8,479 bases of DNA from an uncultured Odoribacter sp. Its GTDB lineage: Bacteria; Bacteroidota; Bacteroidia; Bacteroidales; Marinifilaceae. The stretch is from the NCBI GenBank assembly GCA_900548135.1, contig URJC01000092.1, forward strand, positions 1 to 8,479. The letters are read 5' to 3'. The notes under the pieces were generated by a model that saw only the letters and a program-made list of their open reading frames with translations, was not told the origin of the DNA and did not search any database. Positions 1 through 6,963 of this stretch are shown in pieces (the first letter of the stretch is position 1; every line of letters begins with the position of its first letter). The position numbers and the translations under genes were made by a program.

Positions 1-873
1 TTCAATATTACCCCTCCTTTAGATTTCGACACAGCAGGGAGTCTGGACTATACACCTCCTGAAACGGAATCACAAAAGACTTATATTCCGAGGATCACTT
101 ATAATACTGGCTATAACCCCTTTAATTATAATTCCAACAAAATTACTCCTGCGGACTCAGATTTTGAACAATCCGTAACAACCCCGGCAGTCCATAAAGA
201 AAAAGCTCCCGCAAATTGGGACATCCTATTTGACGGATTAAAAGAAAAGGAAACATCGGCACAAACATCTATTCCTGAGATGGCAGAACCAAGTATACCT
301 ATCATACCTTCCACAGCCTGCTATTTTCAAATTAAAGGCCGTTATATTGTTACTCCCGTACAAAGCGGACTCATGCTGATAGACCAAAAAAGAGCCCATG
401 AACGAATCTTGTTCGAGAAATATTGGGCAAACCTGACTTCACACCAAGTGGCCGGCCAAAAAAACCTTTTCCCGGAGGTGCTTGAACTATCGGCTTCTGA
501 CTATATGTTAATTGAAGAACTATTGCCCGATCTTGAATACCTGGGATTCGAACTAAGCTCTTTTGGAAAAAACTGTTATGCTATTCACGCGACTCCCCCG
601 GATTTATCCTATACTCATGCTAAAGAAGTATTGATCGAACTGATAGAACATTATAAAAATACCGAAGGAAGCATCCGGCATAAAATGAAAGAAAGGATAG
701 TTTTATCTTTAGCCAAAGCAGCTGCAATAGGTTATAACACAACCTTAACCTGCGAAGAGATGAGCAATATGGCAGATCATCTGTTTGCCTGTAAACATCA
801 TAATTTCACACCTGATGGCAAAACAATCGTCCATATCCTGAAATATGAAGACGTAAATAGTTGGTTCAAATGA
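1..873 (+). CDS. mutL: DNA mismatch repair protein MutL, C-terminal part (5' end outside window)
   Basis: The frame is open from base 1 to a TGA at 871-873 (290 codons), so only the linker and the C-terminal dimerisation domain are present; the N-terminal GHKL ATPase lies upstream of the window. Codons 1-100 or so form a low-complexity linker rich in Pro, Thr, Asn and Ser. The dimerisation domain begins near codon 107 with YFQIKGRYIVTPVQSGLMLI and runs to the terminal DVNSWFK. MutL links MutS mismatch recognition to strand removal. The site matching the metal-binding endonuclease motif DQHA-x2-E-x4-E reads DQKRAHERILFE (from base 382), so His is Lys and Ala is Arg. The ACR and CPHGRP motifs of endonuclease-type MutL are also absent: the region reads KAAAIGYN and later FTPDGKTI. 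The last sequence form is, from family knowledge, usual for Bacteroidota MutL. Identity is secure; loss of nuclease activity is inferred. Confidence 0.93.
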   Translation, partial: FNITPPLDFDTAGSLDYTPPETESQKTYIPRITYNTGYNPFNYNSNKITPADSDFEQSVTTPAVHKEKAPANWDILFDGLKEKETSAQTSIPEMAEPSIPIIPSTACYFQIKGRYIVTPVQSGLMLIDQKRAHERILFEKYWANLTSHQVAGQKNLFPEVLELSASDYMLIEELLPDLEYLGFELSSFGKNCYAIHATPPDLSYTHAKEVLIELIEHYKNTEGSIRHKMKERIVLSLAKAAAIGYNTTLTCEEMSNMADHLFACKHHNFTPDGKTIVHILKYEDVNSWFK

Positions 874-901
874 TTAACCTTACACTTTAGCAAAAGCCAT
901 T

Positions 902-1190
902 ATGTCTGTAATTCTGGATCAAGTCACTAAATATTACGGAAAACAAAAGGCCCCGGACGTAATCAGTTCTACGTTACGGGAAGGTAAAATATGTGGTTTT
1001 CAGGACTTAACGAAACAGGAAAATCAACTACTTGGATACTAGCAAAGAGTGGGCTAAGCCAATCCTTGGTCCACGATCCACAGATTTTGATATGAAACGA
1101 ACCAATGACAGGTTTTGACCCGAATCGGCCGGAAGATGCTTAAGGACAGAAGAACACAATCTGAAGGAGATATTCCGGAAATTAACGTAT
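902..1190 (+). pseudogene. Decayed ABC transporter ATP-binding gene, gldA-like remnant
   Basis: ABC-ATPase landmarks appear in correct order but in three frames. Frame from ATG 902: MSVILDQVTKYYGKQKAP, then EGKICGF, a typical GldA-type N-terminus leading to Walker A. One base appears lost near 1001-1003, because Walker A continues in the next frame as GLNETGKSTTWILA (1003-1044). That frame goes straight into SGLSQSLVHDPQILI (1048-1092), matching the end of the signature region, so roughly 80-90 codons between Walker A and the signature are missing. Walker B follows as stop-NEP (TGA at 1093, Asp replaced by Asn), then MTGFDPNR where TTGLDPN is expected. A further jump leads, in the third frame, to EEHNLKEIFRKLT (1152-1187), which resembles the extreme C-terminus of GldA-type ATPases. 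An intact family member is about 300 residues. The start is 28 bases after mutL, on the same strand. Calling it a dead ABC ATPase is well supported; gldA specifically is inferred from the N- and C-terminal phrases. Confidence 0.8.
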
Positions 1191-1197
1191 AAAAAAT

Positions 1198-1222
1198 GTG
1201 CTAAAGGGGGCTCCTTTAGCAC
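1198..1222. terminator. Hairpin terminator at the convergent junction
   Basis: Perfect 10-base inverted repeat GTGCTAAAGG (1198-1207) and CCTTTAGCAC (1213-1222) with a five-base loop. On the minus strand it is followed by A then six T, 21 bases after the stop of the TlpA-like gene, so it fits an intrinsic terminator for that gene. On the plus strand a six-T run follows about eight bases later (1231-1237), so it may also stop transcripts from mutL and the pseudogene, less canonically. Confidence 0.8.
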
Positions 1223-1243
1223 ATTCTGATCTTTTTTAACAGA

Positions 1244-2590
1244 TTAAATCCCCTCTAAAGCATTGAAAGTTTCCACTGTTTTGGGATTAGACGGACGTGT
1301 CATTTCAGCAGCCAGAATCTTTCCTTCGCGGTCAAGCAAAATAAACCTCGGAATACCCCGGATCATATAATTATTCATAAAGGTCTGATCATTTCCAAAA
1401 TGTAACTGTATCCCTTCCAGTTTTTCTTCTTTCACCATCTTTTCCCATGCAGCTTTATCCTGGTCACAAGAAATACTCACAAAAGCAATATTTTTACCTT
1501 TAAACTGGTGTTCCAGCTCTTTCAAATGAGGTAACTCTCCACGGCAAGGGCCACACCAGGTTGCCCAAACATCAATATAAACATATTTACCGGCCAGATC
1601 TTTCAATCCAACTTCTTTACCATTGATATCCAAATATTTAAATTCAGGAGACGGCTGTCCTTTAGCAATTTTTGCCCATTTGCCACACAGTTCGTCAAAT
1701 TTTGCCTTTTTATCAGCAGAAGTTACTTTAGCATTATAAACTGGAGCAATTTCAGGCAAATGGTCAACTCCGGAACGTTCAACATAACGGGTTGCATATT
1801 CATCAACCAATTTTTCTGCCAATTCCGGATTCTTGATATTACTTTGAACATACTCCAGCTCATTTTTCACATACTGCAAAGCATCGTAGTTCTCCATATC
1901 TTTATTGGCAAGAGCAGAGATTGCACTACTCAGCATCCTCTGGTATTCGGCCATATCTGCCAAGGCTCCTTCTTCCGGAACAGCAGCCTTCAAAACCTCA
2001 TAGTAACGCGCAGAAGGTTTATAAGTTCTGTCATTAGCATAGTAAGTATGATAAGAAGGATACATCGGTAAATAAGAGTAAATCATATAATGAATTCTCT
2101 TTTTTTCCAGTTGATTAAACTGTGCATCAAAGCCCATAGAATCCAAAGCTGCAACCAATTGTTTTTCCATTTCTTCCATGCTGGAAATAAATGCATCTTC
2201 GTCGGCCTTAAAATCAGGCCTTACACGCTGAAAAGAGGATCCATTCAGATATTCATTTTTTTTAGCTCCTTCACCTGTAAAGGTCGGATTAATACGGCGA
2301 CCTTCAACTTTCAATACCACATCAAAACTTTTTCCCGGCTCAATATAAACCGGAAGCTGTAATCTTCCATAATTGATACTCGCATATCCCGGTTTTACAT
2401 TTTCAGCCAGTGTGATTACAGCCGAACCTGTAGAATCAAATGCTACAGCATAGAGTGAATCCGGAGTCTGCACACCAGCTTTTCCCATAGCCTGAGTTCC
2501 TTCCACATGAACACTTACAGACGTCTTAGCCCCAGGGGTACATGACATTACTGCCAAGATAAGACCCACAATAAAACAGAATTTTATCAT
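1244..2590 (-). CDS. TlpA-like thioredoxin-fold lipoprotein (thiol-disulfide oxidoreductase)
   Basis: 448 residues from the ATG at 2590. An in-frame TTG at 2620 would add ten residues, but the ATG start gives a clean lipoprotein signal peptide: MIKF, a hydrophobic stretch, then lipobox LAVMSC with the modified Cys near residue 17. Residues about 20-110 form a beta-rich region recalling the DUF4369-type N-terminal domains found on Bacteroidota TlpA proteins. Residues about 115-300 look helical. From about residue 311 (GQPSPEFKYLDINGKEV) a TlpA/AhpC-type thioredoxin domain runs to the end, with the redox motif WCGPC at 345-349 and the cis-proline loop RGIPRF with Pro near 414. It likely sits on a membrane facing the periplasm and reduces or exchanges disulfides; the substrate is unknown. 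It lies 185 bases after rpiB with no clear terminator between them, so readthrough is possible. Fold and location are well supported; partner proteins are not. Confidence 0.9.
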   Translation of the reverse strand: MIKFCFIVGLILAVMSCTPGAKTSVSVHVEGTQAMGKAGVQTPDSLYAVAFDSTGSAVITLAENVKPGYASINYGRLQLPVYIEPGKSFDVVLKVEGRRINPTFTGEGAKKNEYLNGSSFQRVRPDFKADEDAFISSMEEMEKQLVAALDSMGFDAQFNQLEKKRIHYMIYSYLPMYPSYHTYYANDRTYKPSARYYEVLKAAVPEEGALADMAEYQRMLSSAISALANKDMENYDALQYVKNELEYVQSNIKNPELAEKLVDEYATRYVERSGVDHLPEIAPVYNAKVTSADKKAKFDELCGKWAKIAKGQPSPEFKYLDINGKEVGLKDLAGKYVYIDVWATWCGPCRGELPHLKELEHQFKGKNIAFVSISCDQDKAAWEKMVKEEKLEGIQLHFGNDQTFMNNYMIRGIPRFILLDREGKILAAEMTRPSNPKTVETFNALEGI

Positions 2591-2775
2591 ATAATTTCGA
2601 TTTAATTTAAATTGCTGCAATTTAATACAGAATCAATTTTATTCACTCAAAATAATATGCTTTAACCTTTATTTAACCCATAAACAGTCTCATCCCCATT
2701 TCTCAGATGAATCCCGTTAAAAATTTTACGAACAAAAAGCATCCTCCAGCAAAAAGGAAACAACATACAATTTCT

Positions 2776-3219
2776 TTACTTTTTAACCGGAATTTTTTCA
2801 ATTCTTCGTTGATGCCGTCCTCCCTCAAATTCAGTTGTCAGAAAACGTTCAACAATATCCTGAGCCTCATCATAAGGGATAAAACGGGCAGGTATACAAC
2901 ACACATTTGCATCATTATGCAAACGGGCCAGCCAGGCAATCTCAATCGTCCAGCACAGAGCACCACGTATCCCCTGATGTTTATTTACCGTCATACAAAT
3001 ACCATTCCCACTTCCGCAAAGGGCGATCCCCCTGTCAAACTCACCCGCTTCAACTGCAATCGCCATCGGATGTGCTGTATCCGGATAATCCATACTTTCT
3101 GCCGAATGTGTACCGAAATCTTTTACTTCATGACCTTGTTTACGAAGATACGCCACTAATTTCTCCTTGAACTCGTAACCGGCATGGTCACAGGCAATAG
3201 CTATTTTCATGTCTATCAT
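2776..3219 (-). CDS. rpiB: Ribose-5-phosphate isomerase B
   Basis: Interconverts ribose 5-phosphate and ribulose 5-phosphate in the cytoplasmic pentose-phosphate pathway (RpiB/LacAB family). 147 residues from the ATG at 3219. A second ATG at 3210 gives MKIAIACDHAG, where family members usually begin (144 residues, close to the usual length), so either start is possible. Numbered from the second ATG, visible active-site features are Asp8-His9 in the CDHAGYE motif, the catalytic-type Cys65 in the loop LCGSGNGI, and His98 in RLHNDANV, followed by the C-terminal RHQRR basic cluster that would bind phosphate. Having Cys at the base position makes it the E. coli-like rather than the Glu-using actinobacterial type. 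It lies downstream of rprY on the same strand, but a terminator and a predicted promoter separate them, so it is probably a separate transcription unit. Confidence 0.95.
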   Translation of the reverse strand: MIDMKIAIACDHAGYEFKEKLVAYLRKQGHEVKDFGTHSAESMDYPDTAHPMAIAVEAGEFDRGIALCGSGNGICMTVNKHQGIRGALCWTIEIAWLARLHNDANVCCIPARFIPYDEAQDIVERFLTTEFEGGRHQRRIEKIPVKK

Positions 3220-3270
3220 TGTATTACAACCATTAGCTACAGCATAATGGTTCGGTTAAATTTACTACAG

Positions 3271-3302
3271 CAAAATTAAATAAAAAACGGGGCTTCTTCA
3301 AA
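3271..3302 (-). promoter_or_regulatory. Predicted Bacteroides-type promoter for rpiB
   Basis: On the minus strand, TTTG (3302-3299), a 20-base spacer and TAATTTTG (3278-3271) match the Bacteroidota sigma-factor consensus TTTG-N19-21-TAnnTTTG. The predicted transcript start is near 3264, giving a leader of about 45-55 bases before rpiB. The -33 element lies in the loop of the rprY terminator. Motif match only. Confidence 0.55.
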
Positions 3303-3311
3303 TCCCCGTTT
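3285..3311 (-). terminator. Intrinsic terminator after rprY
   Basis: Eight-base stem AAACGGGG (minus strand 3311-3304) and CCCCGTTT (3292-3285), loop of 11 bases, followed on the minus strand by a run of T. It begins about 20 bases after the rprY stop and would end the rprXY transcript before rpiB. Confidence 0.8.
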
Positions 3312-3331
3312 ATATTTATAAAGTGCCAATA

Positions 3332-4021
3332 TCACAGAATCAGCTTATAACCTTTTCCATGTACATTGATAATCTCAACAGAAGGATCTTTCTTTAAATG
3401 CTTCCGCAATTTAGTAATATACACATCCATACTTCTGGCATTGAAATAATTATCGTCAGCCCAAATATTTTTCAGTGCATAATTTCTTTCAAGCACTTTA
3501 TTTACATTCAAACATAACAATTTCAATAATTCAGATTCTTTTGTTGTCAGTTTTTGCTCTTCTTCCCCATCAAATAAAGTCTGTTTCTTAGAATTGAAAG
3601 TCAATTTACCAATTTTGAAAATTTCCTGTTCATCCTCCGGTTTCAAGCCAGTAGAACGACGTAATACAGCTTCAATTCTCAGCAACAACTCTTCCATACT
3701 GAAAGGTTTACTCATATAATCATCAGCTCCTAATTTAAAACCCTCCAATACATCTTCCTTCATATTTTTTGCAGTCAGGAAGATGATAGGAATTTCACTG
3801 TTGATTTGACGAACTTCTTTAGCTAATGTGAAACCGTCTTTTTTCGGCATCATAACATCAAAAATACATATATCAAAAGGCTGATTGAGAAATGCTTCAT
3901 GAGCAACTTCCCCATCCTCACATAAAACGGTCTCAAACCCTTTGGCTCTCAAATATTCTTTCAAAAGCATACCCAGGTTTGTATCGTCTTCTGCTAACAA
4001 AATTTTTATTTTCTCCTCCAT
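3332..4021 (-). CDS. rprY: OmpR/PhoB-family response regulator, RprY-type
   Basis: 229 residues, usual length for an OmpR-family regulator. The receiver domain (about 1-122) shows the acidic pair Asp12-Asp13, the phosphoacceptor Asp55 in FDVMMPKKDG, Thr83 in FLTAKN and Lys105 in SKPFS. The C-terminal winged-helix DNA-binding domain (about 130-229) contains LTTKESELLKLLCLN, ARSMDVYITKLRKHL (recognition helix region) and the final VHGKGYKLIL. The start MEEKIKILLAEDDTNLGMLL and the overall wording match Bacteroidota RprY as I recall it. The ATG at 4021 has no Shine-Dalgarno sequence in front of it, as is normal in this phylum; the GGAGGAG that catches the eye is codons 2-3. It follows the histidine kinase gene by 43 bases without a terminator, so the two are almost certainly one operon and cognate partners. 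Target genes cannot be read from this window. Confidence 0.92.
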   Translation of the reverse strand: MEEKIKILLAEDDTNLGMLLKEYLRAKGFETVLCEDGEVAHEAFLNQPFDICIFDVMMPKKDGFTLAKEVRQINSEIPIIFLTAKNMKEDVLEGFKLGADDYMSKPFSMEELLLRIEAVLRRSTGLKPEDEQEIFKIGKLTFNSKKQTLFDGEEEQKLTTKESELLKLLCLNVNKVLERNYALKNIWADDNYFNARSMDVYITKLRKHLKKDPSVEIINVHGKGYKLIL

Positions 4022-4064
4022 AACTATTTAGTTTTTAAATAAATTCTCTGAAAAATATACGCTT

Positions 4065-5621
4065 TTAGAAAAATAAAGTTCTCTTTACTTTTTGTTTTTT
4101 CACTGTCAAAGGCAAAATAATGTCAAAACGGCTTCCTTTTCCTTCGGCACTCTCCACTTCAATGTGTCCACCATGTGCCTCAACAATAGTTTTCACATAA
4201 GAAAGTCCCAAGCCAAACCCCTTTACATCATGCAAATTTCCCGTTGATACCCGGTAAAAACGTTCAAATATCAGCTTCTGTTCTTTCGCAGCAATTCCTA
4301 TGCCATTATCTATCACACTGATAATTATTTCATTATCTTTATTCCGGGTATATACACTGATCTCCGGAGTTTTCGTACAATACTTAATTGCATTGTCCAA
4401 TAAATTTGAAACAACATTAGTAATATGTACCTCATCTGCATAGACTTCATCCCGGTCGGCTTCCAAATAACAATAAAGCTGTCCTCCCTTATCCTCAACC
4501 CGCAAACTAAATTTAGACACTAAATTTTCGACAACCTCATTCAAATTTACATTTTTCAATTTCAATTTCATCCGGGTCTCAGTAAATAAAGCTGTTTGCA
4601 AAACTTTTTCTACCTGAAAAGTTAACCGTTTACTTTCATCCCGGATAATTCCGGCAATATGATCAATTGTAGAAGGAGAATTATTGACAGCTCCGTCTTT
4701 CAACATCTGTGCAGCCAACGAAATAGTTGCTATCGGAGTCTTAAACTCATGAGTCATATTATTGATAAAATCATTTTTGATGGCTGATAGTTTCTTCTGT
4801 TTAATAATAATCATGATACAAAACCCAAAACACAACACCAGCAAAACCGTAATAATCAGACTCGGCAACAACAAAAAGACAGATGAAAGCAGATCATGAG
4901 TCTGATCCGGGAAAATCAAAAACAAGCTAGCCTGACTTTGCGATCCTCCTAAAAACATCTTCCGGCTATAGGTATAATCCGAATGCCGGTTGAAAAAATT
5001 TTGCGACATCAAAATAAATTGACCGTTCTCTTTAACCGCATACTCAAATCTAGCCGTAATTCCATTATTCTTCAACCGCTCTCCAATGACTTGCTTTAAA
5101 TCGACTCCCTGCAACCGTTCTTCCAAAGTTCTCTCAGGTTCCGAAGGAGAATTTGTTACAACCACCAAATCATATTCTTTTCCTAAACTACTTTTTAATT
5201 CCTGTCTGGATTTTTCTATAGAACTCTGTAAACTCCGATTCCCTTTTTGCCCCAATAACATACCAGCAACCCGGCTCTTCGTCCCATATTCCATCGGACA
5301 AACAGAATAATCAATAATAATATTCATGTCATTCTTCAAATGCATGCCAGGATTTATATTTAATCCCAATGGTATCTCATGCACCATCCCATTTCCATCC
5401 CACCGATGCTCATTACCCTCTGACTTTTCAGTTGCAGACCTCAATTTATCTTTTTCTTCAATATAAGAAATCACCTGATCAATGGACTTATTAACCAAGT
5501 AATCAAACTGAGCTTTCTTCAACTTGAAAGCAGTTTGGAAATACCGCGCCTGTGTGAATATCAATCCCACCAGAGCAACCCCCATAACCACACCTAAAAT
5601 AATGATCTGTTTCTTTCTCAT
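4065..5621 (-). CDS. rprX: Membrane sensor histidine kinase, RprX-type
   Basis: 518 residues from the ATG at 5621. A GTG at 5627 would add only two residues and is less likely. An N-terminal membrane segment (about 5-23, IIILGVVMGVALVGLIF) and a second one (about 246-274, FLLLPSLIITVLLVLCFGF) enclose a periplasmic sensor region of about 220 residues with no domain I recognise. The cytoplasmic half has the dimerisation/phosphoacceptor box FINNMTHEFKTPIATI with His291, then the HATPase domain: N-box LLDNAIKY (Asn410), G1 box DNGIGI (438-443), F-box FERFYRV and G2 box GFGLGLSYVK (about 468-477), ending in a basic tail. All catalytic motifs are intact. It autophosphorylates on His and should pass phosphate to the RprY-type regulator encoded 43 bases downstream. 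The DNA before it carries repeated motifs (see repeat entry) that may make the operon autoregulated. The kinase call is certain; the RprX name rests on the pairing and overall resemblance. Confidence 0.92.
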   Translation of the reverse strand: MRKKQIIILGVVMGVALVGLIFTQARYFQTAFKLKKAQFDYLVNKSIDQVISYIEEKDKLRSATEKSEGNEHRWDGNGMVHEIPLGLNINPGMHLKNDMNIIIDYSVCPMEYGTKSRVAGMLLGQKGNRSLQSSIEKSRQELKSSLGKEYDLVVVTNSPSEPERTLEERLQGVDLKQVIGERLKNNGITARFEYAVKENGQFILMSQNFFNRHSDYTYSRKMFLGGSQSQASLFLIFPDQTHDLLSSVFLLLPSLIITVLLVLCFGFCIMIIIKQKKLSAIKNDFINNMTHEFKTPIATISLAAQMLKDGAVNNSPSTIDHIAGIIRDESKRLTFQVEKVLQTALFTETRMKLKLKNVNLNEVVENLVSKFSLRVEDKGGQLYCYLEADRDEVYADEVHITNVVSNLLDNAIKYCTKTPEISVYTRNKDNEIIISVIDNGIGIAAKEQKLIFERFYRVSTGNLHDVKGFGLGLSYVKTIVEAHGGHIEVESAEGKGSRFDIILPLTVKKQKVKRTLFF

Positions 5622-5630
5622 ACCCACAAA

Positions 5631-5717
5631 TTTAACACTTCAATTTTAACACTTTGCACACTTAACACACTTTAACCTATAGAGTTACTTCATAACAGTC
5701 TCCTGATTTAACACTTT
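5631..5717. repeat. Short direct repeats TTTAACACTTT upstream of rprX
   Basis: The 11-mer TTTAACACTTT occurs exactly at 5645-5655 and 5707-5717. A copy with the last base changed is at 5631-5641, and a weaker copy (CTTAACACACT) at 5661-5671. All lie in the same orientation in the 190-base gap between ruvB and rprX, immediately before the rprX start. Repeated direct motifs before a two-component operon suggest binding sites for a regulator, possibly RprY itself. The AT-rich context means chance cannot be excluded. Confidence 0.5.
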
Positions 5718-5811
5718 CCTTGATTTACGGTGATTCTGTTAAAGTATGTTCACTCAACTCCTCTAAAATAAACGTTAAAACACGCCCAACAATCCAAATT
5801 AAGGTAAGCTC

Positions 5812-6843
5812 TTATTCAAAAAGCCTCATTTGTTCCCCACCCAAATGCCGGTTATCTTTTCCCAGGTGTTTATAAGCCAACTCAGTAACTTCACGTCCAC
5901 GAGGAGTACGCTTCAAAAAACCTTCTTTGATCAAAAATGGCTCATATACTTCCTCCAACGTACCAGCATCTTCCCCTACAGCTGTCGCTATGGTAGTCAA
6001 TCCTACCGGTCCTCCTTTAAACTTCTCAATGATGGTCAGTAAAATCTTATTATCCATCTCATCCAACCCATATTTATCAATATTCAGGGCTTCAAGAGCA
6101 TAACGTGTAATCTCATGGTCGATATTACCGTTCCCCTTTACCATTGCAAAATCACGTACCCTACGCAATAAAGCATTGGCAATACGGGGTGTTCCACGGC
6201 TTCTGGAGGCAATTTCTCCGGCAGCCTGACTAGTAATGCCAATATTTAATATGGCTGCAGAACGCCCGATAATGCCGGACAAAATATCTATATCATAATA
6301 CTCCAGATGGCAATTAATTCCAAAACGGGCTCGCAATGGTGCAGTTAGCAACCCACTCCGGGTGGTTGCTCCAATTAAAGTAAAAGGATTTATCTGAATC
6401 TGGACAGAACGGGCTGCAGGTCCTTTATCGATCATAATATCAATTCGGTAGTCCTCCATGGCTGAATAAAGATATTCTTCCACAACAGGACTCAAACGGT
6501 GTATCTCATCAATAAACAATACATCATTTTCTTCCAAATTCGTGAGTAAACCTGCCAAATCTCCAGGCTTATCCAGCACAGGTCCGGAGGTCACTTTTAT
6601 TCCGACTCCCAATTCGTTCGCTATAATCGTAGACAAAGTGGTTTTTCCTAATCCCGGAGGTCCGTGCAAAATGACATGATCCAATGATTCACCCCGCATT
6701 TTTGCAGCCCGGACAAAAACTTCCAAATTTTCCACGATTTTCTTCTGCCCCTTGAAATCACTAAAATTCAAAGGTCGCAACGCCCTTTCAAATTCTTTGT
6801 CTGATTCCTTTAATGTATTATCTCTGATATCAAATTCTCCCAT
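5812..6843 (-). CDS. ruvB: Holliday junction branch-migration helicase RuvB
   Basis: 343 residues, full family length. RuvB forms hexameric ATPase rings that, with RuvA, drive branch migration of Holliday junctions before RuvC cleavage. The AAA+ core shows the Walker A motif GPPGLGKTT (61-69), Walker B LFIDEIHR (109-116), sensor 1 GATTR (158-162), the arginine-finger region APLRARFG (168-175) and sensor 2 [13 protein letters not shown] (216-228). The C-terminal winged-helix DNA-binding domain includes [29 protein letters not shown] and RTPRGREVT. The ATG at 6843 is the only reasonable start, opening with [24 protein letters not shown], of which RP is the usual family entry point. ruvA and ruvC are not adjacent. 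A predicted promoter at 6903-6933 suggests it is transcribed independently of the upstream DUF4435 gene, though no terminator separates them. No terminator was seen after it. Confidence 0.98.
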   Translation of the reverse strand: MGEFDIRDNTLKESDKEFERALRPLNFSDFKGQKKIVENLEVFVRAAKMRGESLDHVILHGPPGLGKTTLSTIIANELGVGIKVTSGPVLDKPGDLAGLLTNLEENDVLFIDEIHRLSPVVEEYLYSAMEDYRIDIMIDKGPAARSVQIQINPFTLIGATTRSGLLTAPLRARFGINCHLEYYDIDILSGIIGRSAAILNIGITSQAAGEIASRSRGTPRIANALLRRVRDFAMVKGNGNIDHEITRYALEALNIDKYGLDEMDNKILLTIIEKFKGGPVGLTTIATAVGEDAGTLEEVYEPFLIKEGFLKRTPRGREVTELAYKHLGKDNRHLGGEQMRLFE

Positions 6844-6902
6844 ATATCAATATTACAAAATCACCGTATTTTCTAAGGAATTTTACCTCATTGAATGGAA
6901 TT

Positions 6903-6933
6903 CAAAAGTAGGAAAACAAAAGTTCAAGTCAAA
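6903..6933 (-). promoter_or_regulatory. Predicted Bacteroides-type promoter for ruvB
   Basis: On the minus strand, TTTG (6933-6930), a 19-base spacer and TACTTTTG (6910-6903) give an exact match to TTTG-N19-TAnnTTTG. The predicted transcript start is near 6896, leaving a leader of about 50 bases before the ruvB ATG. Motif match only. Confidence 0.6.
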
Positions 6934-6963
6934 ACCTTACAATTGAAACTATCATTAAAAACA

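Noticed and set aside
1028..1222. 64-residue open frame on the minus strand opposite the gldA-like relic
   Set aside because: It is antisense to the ABC-ATPase remnants and overlaps the terminator hairpin; no family phrase is visible in it.
1760..2362. Plus-strand open frames of 103 and 90 codons
   Set aside because: Both lie opposite the intact TlpA-like lipoprotein gene and read as shadow translations.
2715..2730. Near-palindrome CGTTAAAAATTTTACG between rpiB and the TlpA-like gene
   Set aside because: It is AT-rich, lacks a GC stem and a following T-tract, and does not work as a terminator; a regulator site cannot be told from chance.
2707..3170. Plus-strand open frames of 150 and 87 codons
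   Set aside because: They are antisense to rpiB, whose active-site motifs are all intact on the minus strand.
4009..4018. GGAGGAG Shine-Dalgarno-like sequence at rprY
   Set aside because: It is inside the gene (codons 2-3), downstream of the ATG, so it cannot serve this start.
5627..5634. TAAATTTG -7-like box just before the rprX ATG
   Set aside because: It sits only five bases from the start codon and no TTTG lies 19-21 bases upstream of it.
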